Source: Smittium mucronatum
Lineage: Eukaryota; Kickxellomycota; Harpellomycetes; Harpellales; Legeriomycetaceae
NCBI GenBank assembly: GCA_001953115.1
Contig: LSSL01000498.1
Location: 1 to 11,639 of the forward strand
Length of the DNA: 11,639 nt
Direction of reading: 5' to 3'
Shown here: piece by piece, positions 6,548-11,639 of the stretch
Layout: every line of letters begins with the position of its first letter
How positions within the stretch are numbered: position 1 is the stretch's first letter
The notes under the pieces: generated by a model
Databases searched by the model: none
What the model saw: the letters and a program-made list of their open reading frames with translations, nothing else
What the model was told of the DNA's origin: nothing
Position numbers and translations under genes: made by a program

Positions 6548-9500
6548 TTAGTTCTTTCAATATGTACGTGTCTGCTTATAATATATTAAGCCTTTTGTAA
6601 TAAGGATCATACATGTTTTAACCATGTTAAAATCAACATTCTAGAGTAGTTTTTAAACTTATTACCCATTTTTTTCATTTTTTTTTGGTTATTTTGAAGA
6701 AAATATTTTTTTTAATACAAAAAAGAGGATGTATTTTTTCATTTCATGTGTTTTTTTAAAATAATTTGATATTTTTGTAGTTACAAAAAATAATCCAATT
6801 GATTATAAGTAATTTATTTGTATACTAATATTTATTTTTACAAAGATATTATTTGACAGAAAATCAATTTTTATGATGTAGATGGATTTTTTTGGAAATT
6901 ACCAACATTTTATAAAATTGATTAATCTTTTATGAAGATATATATAACCATAAAAAAACGGGAGATCTTTTCACATACAGAATATAAAAAACTTCATTTA
7001 TCTAAAAATAATAATATTATAAAATAACTCTTTAGCCCTTACAGTACCGGTTTGCAAAAATGGCAATAAAGTAAAGTTTAAAGTTTTTTAGAATGCCAAT
7101 AAATCAAAAAAATTAACTATCAAAATAGAATATTAAAATTAGAATTCTTTTCTTGAATAAATTTATAATTATGGGTTACAAATAAAAAAATACAAACCAG
7201 CTAAAAACTTATTTCGAAACTAAATTTTTTAAAAAATGAATAATTTATTAAATTAATGCTGAAAATTTCGAAAGTTAATATTAATTAATAAAATAAAAAA
7301 TTAAATTTTCTTAAAAAATAATTAATATTTCGAATTTAAAAAAAGAAAATCAATACCCATAAATTGTCTTTTTATCTTCGTTTATTCAATTTCGGGACAT
7401 TGAAGACTTGTTTAATTAGATCATATCAACCAAAAATATTAAATAATACCTTTTTTCATTTCTAAAATATTAATGTAAAAATTCAGTATCTGAAAATGTT
7501 AAAGGAAAAAGCTTCTACAAGTAAAAATTGATTTCGGAAAAGATGATAAGCTTTTTATTCATATATAATAGGCTTATAATGTAATGTACTATAATTTTTT
7601 ATAATCGAAAAAATATTGAGAAAAAATTTTCAATCAGTCATTAAAGCATTTAAATCGTTTACCATTATAATTTTTGGGATAAAATGTGTCTTTTTTATTG
7701 ATTAAAGTTATAAAGAAGGATTTTTTAGAAATATAATCTGTTGAAAATAACCAATTTTTAGATTAATATTTATATGAAATAAATTGTACTTTTCGGATCT
7801 AAATTGTTTCTTTTTCGCTCCCAGCTATAAAAAATTATTTTAAATGTTAACATTTCCCAAAATTATTGTCTTTTGAACAAAAAATAATTTGCAAAAAATT
7901 GAATTTTTCGGGAAAAAAGTGATTTTTTTCCATACCAAAATGTAATATGTATTTTAATTAAAAAAATTTGTGGAAAAATTGTAATTTATGACATATAACA
8001 AATATGATAAAAAATTTTAAATGTTGTGCATGCAGTAATTTTTTTAATTCATTTTTTTAATTGGATTCGATTCCATTTATGCTAGAAAAAATTCAAAGGA
8101 TTTTTCATAATGATCAACAAAAAAATTTTAATTGAATTTTCCGTAAAAATAAAAATTTGTTAATGTTTGGCTTTATAAATTTTAAAATTCTTCTTGATAA
8201 TAGCCATTATAAATATTTTGGCATTAAAAATAATATAAATATGTAAATAAATATATATAATATGAAATTGGAGAAAATTTTTTTATGTGAGACTAAAAAC
8301 TAAATTTCAAAAAGACCATAGCTTTATTTAATGCCTTGTTATATGATTTTTCTTTTAAAATTGTGATATTTATTTATGCATAATATTGTTTTTTTAATTC
8401 TTTCTAATTTAGTAGTTATATTTTTGAAAACAGTTTACTTTTATTTTCATAATTTGTTTGGAAATGAATTTTTGCCTCTGGATATTAAACCGATAAAATT
8501 TTTTGATGCTTTTATTTTGAGTAGTTTTTTTTTACGATTATCTACTTAATTAATAAACTGATTAATAAAAAATAATCAAATACGTTTAAGATATAATTTA
8601 ATACAAATATTTTAATGGGTAAAAACGCTCTATTGTAATTTAAGATCTAAATAGCTTTTTCACAGAATTTACAGTACATTTTTTAAATCAGTTTAGATCA
8701 CATGAAATCAAAATTCATCATTTTTTTAAACCTCATAAATTATATATCATTTCGTTTCTCAGAATTTTTAATAATTTTTCCTTCTAATCTCCAAAATTAC
8801 ACATCATTTATAATTTAACATTTTCTATAACCTTCAAAAAAAGTTAATTTTATTCTTAAAAAATAGATTTGATATCACCAAAGAAAATTATTACCTTATT
8901 CCAGATAAAAAACGGTTTATGCATCATAAAATTTTCAATACAAAATTCCCAGAAATAAAATTGAATTTATTGAAGTTAGTGCATTTTGAATAAATTGTAA
9001 TATATATATTGAAATTGGGTAAAAAAATTCAAGTATTAAATATAAGAATTGATTTTCTTTATTCTTTTGATAATAAAAATAAATTCATTATAATTAATTA
9101 TAAAGTGTGTACTATTTATTATTTTTAATATTTAAACGATAATTGTGGTGTTTATAAAAAATGAATAAATCCATTTATTGTGTTTTAAACATATTTTTTT
9201 AAATAATTTTTGTTGTTGATTCTTCTAAATTTTGAAGATTATTTAATCAAATAAAAAAATAAATTATTTTAAATTAGTTTATTTTTATTTTTTTTCAAGA
9301 TAATATATAAATTTTTTTAAAAAATAAATAATATTTCCATATTTAACTGTTTGACTGATTATCAATTATTTTATATTGATCACTTTTAGATTAATAATCT
9401 ATTAATAATTCCGGAGGTAGTTTTCAGAAAACTTCTATTGAATTTCAAGCATATTTAACCCCCGTTAAATGCTAATTTTCATTTTTACCGAAATATAAAA

Positions 9501-10870
9501 TTTAGTTCAGTTTTTTTTCGCGCAAATTCTGGTTTTTATCGAATCTCAATTAAATAATGTTATGGATTAAAAAAATATCTTTATTTATAATTGACTTAAT
9601 GATATGAGATAAATATACGTGCATATCTAAATAAATTTTAAGGGCTATTCTATTTAAAATCGCATTTTTACATATAAAAAATATTAATAAATAGTTTTTA
9701 AAATTCTAGCTTATATAAGCTAAATGAAATTATTAATTTTTATGCTAAATAAATAAAGAAATCAGATATTTAAAAAAAATTGGCAAATATATAACTCATT
9801 TTAAATGGAAATGCTTAGACAAGTAAACATTATTATCGCACTAAGACCGATATATAGATACAAATAACTTTAATCATGACAAAAAATTAGGTGAAATATA
9901 CAACAATATTTAATTTCTGAACATTTTAATACATAAAATATTTCATTAACTCTGATCAAAATATTTAATAATTAACAAATTTCCTTAAAAATCGATTTTA
10001 TAGATTTTATGATGAAAATTTTGATAGTTGAATTGTACTAAATTTGAATTATTTATCGTTCTAATTCTTTCTAAATGAATATATTTAAAATTTTATTTAC
10101 AGATAATAAATAAATTTTTGTGTGGATATAATATTTTATTTTCTATTTATTATCTGAATTTTTATTGTCATGAATTCTGATATATAAAAATTTACATAAA
10201 GATAGAATTGTATAAGAATCATTTTTAAATAGGTAAATTCAAAATTAGATGAAAATTTATTAATAAAAATCAAAAATTAATATATGTGTCGAATCAAGAA
10301 AAAAAAAAAGGTTATGAAAGGCATTTTAAAACGAATTTGAAAAATAAATGTCAACGGTTAATTTGATTTGCACTATTTTTCATAAAAAAAGGCCAATTAA
10401 AATATATAAAAAATTAATATATTCTTTACCATAAATATATCACATTTTTCCTTATTATTGAGAAAGTTTTTAATATCTGTGTAGTGTAAATTTTATATTG
10501 CTTTTGATTTTATAATATCGGATGTTTTTGAATATAATTTAGATTATATTCTTTACCAGAGATAAAAAGTCCAAATAAAAAAATCCCCAAATTTTTATTT
10601 GCAATCATGTGATATTTTTTACATCGAGCTATATTTATTTATTTTAAAATGTAAAAAATTTCGAACTTAGATGGTGTTTAAATTTGAATTAAAGTTGGAA
10701 TAAAAACTTCAAAGAAGTAATGTAGATAAAATGACTTAATTATTATATATTATTATATAATCTAATTTCTAATCTGATTTAATTGAAGTGTATTCTACTA
10801 AAATAACTGGTAAATTTCTAAAAAACTATCCTAAAATTTTCAATAATACACTTTTATTCTAGGATAAAAT
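6548..10870. other. AT-rich gene desert
   Basis: More than 4 kb with no recognisable protein, RNA gene or clear repeat family. Composition is even more AT-rich than elsewhere, with poly-A, poly-T and mixed AT runs. Strings such as TTCGATTCC near 8068-8076 resemble part of a tRNA T-arm, but no cloverleaf fits. A stretch at 7490-7700 is briefly purine-rich without supported coding content. Confidence 0.5.
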
Positions 10871-11615
10871 ATGAATGAAAAATTATTCAAGAAATACGAA
10901 TTTTAGAGTGAATAGAAAACATGAGCGATAAAAAATTTCAAAAGATTATATGAGATAAATTGCCAGTTTCGAGTCTCAATAGTAGAAAAAAAAAATAGAT
11001 AAAATTCAGTGAGATTATTTGCGCTAATTTATAAAAAAAAATTTGAAGCAAAATTTTGTGATAAAATAAATATTTTTAAATAATGGCTAAAAATTCCAAA
11101 ATGAATTTAAAAAAAAAAAATTCGCATAGGAACAAAAAATTAGATCATATAAAAGTAAATAAAGTAAAAATTTAAATAAAAAAACAACGAAAATAAACAC
11201 CAATCAACAAATAATTCTGAATCAAAATTTACTGTCAAACTACTACCGATAATATAATTATATATATGAAAAAAAAGAAAATATTTTTATTTTATCTTAA
11301 AATATATTATATAAATATAATAGCATGTCCACAGATAGCCCATTTGCAGCTTTGATCTTAAAACTATGTTGTAATTTATCATTTCATATCTCTTGAATTT
11401 GCGAGACGGTAAAATATTTTTTATCTATTATGACTTCCACCAAAATAATAAGATTTATAATTATATATTATCCTTCATTCAATATTTTTTTTAGTTTTTT
11501 TTCCATTATTGAAAAAATTCATAATTATTTTTAGAATAATATTCACTTTTTTTTAGTAAGTTTATATAAAAAATTTTTTTATTTAATATTATTTATTATT
11601 AATCAAGCCGATATA
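10871..11615. other. Purine-rich stretch then AT-rich DNA
   Basis: At 10871-11250 the + strand is rich in A and G. From ATG at 10871 frame 2 reads through to TGA at 11102 with one internal TGA at 10922. It contains RVSIVEKKNRQNSVRLFALI when TAA/TAG are glutamine. G is only mildly enriched at first codon positions, so I do not call a gene. At 11320-11415 there is a slightly richer patch without a clear frame. The rest is AT-rich. Confidence 0.4.
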
Positions 11616-11636
11616 CCCCCCCCCCCCCCCCCCCCC
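11616..11636. repeat. 21-base poly-C tract
   Basis: An uninterrupted run of 21 C ends three bases before the window end, preceded by GATATA. In DNA this poor in C it is far outside expectation. The complementary G run could form a quadruplex. It carries no ciliate-type telomere pattern such as CCCCAA units. A sequencing or assembly artefact at a contig end is as likely as a biological tract. Confidence 0.95.
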
Positions 11637-11639
11637 TTT

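Noticed and set aside
8063..8080. T-arm-like string GGATTCGATTCC suggesting a tRNA
   Set aside because: The stem does not pair around a seven-base loop and no acceptor or D-arm is present upstream.
10871..11104. Purine-rich + strand frame with one internal TGA
   Set aside because: Protein-like in places but periodicity is weak and no family is recognised; kept only as part of the region description.

Overview
This window is extremely AT-rich (by eye about four fifths A+T, with many long A and T runs) and is almost free of recognisable genes. No bacterial signature, rRNA, tRNA or CRISPR array is visible. It looks like nuclear DNA of an AT-rich eukaryote. The one region with clear protein homology, about 722-2395, reads sensibly only when TAA and TAG are taken as glutamine and TGA as the main stop, as in many ciliates. 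I therefore favour ciliate DNA, possibly germline-limited or intergenic. An AT-rich genome with the standard code, in which CAA/CAG codons decayed to TAA/TAG, remains a real alternative.

Layout. 1-721: AT-rich flank with no supported gene. 722-2395: relic of a Tigger/pogo-type (Tc1/mariner superfamily) DDE transposase on the + strand, broken by about six frame changes. An N-terminal helix-turn-helix and CENP-B-like region, a DDE core with candidate positions for all three catalytic aspartates, and a C-terminal tail occur in family order. 2396-3616: low-complexity flank with an inverted repeat. 3617-5066: patches of richer composition holding short hairpins, a repeat cluster and several small reading frames of uncertain status. 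5067-6130: noncoding, with a perfect 20-bp palindrome. 6131-6547: a minus-strand frame that is complete only under the ciliate code. 6548-10870: a gene desert of more than 4 kb. 10871-11615: a purine-rich stretch, then T-rich DNA. 11616-11636: an uninterrupted run of 21 C, striking in this background.

Only the transposase relic is well supported. It would once have bound its transposon ends through the N-terminal domain and cut and joined DNA through the DDE core. As read here it is not a continuous gene. The smaller candidate frames are listed with low confidence because, with TGA as the only stop, long open frames arise easily in such DNA.
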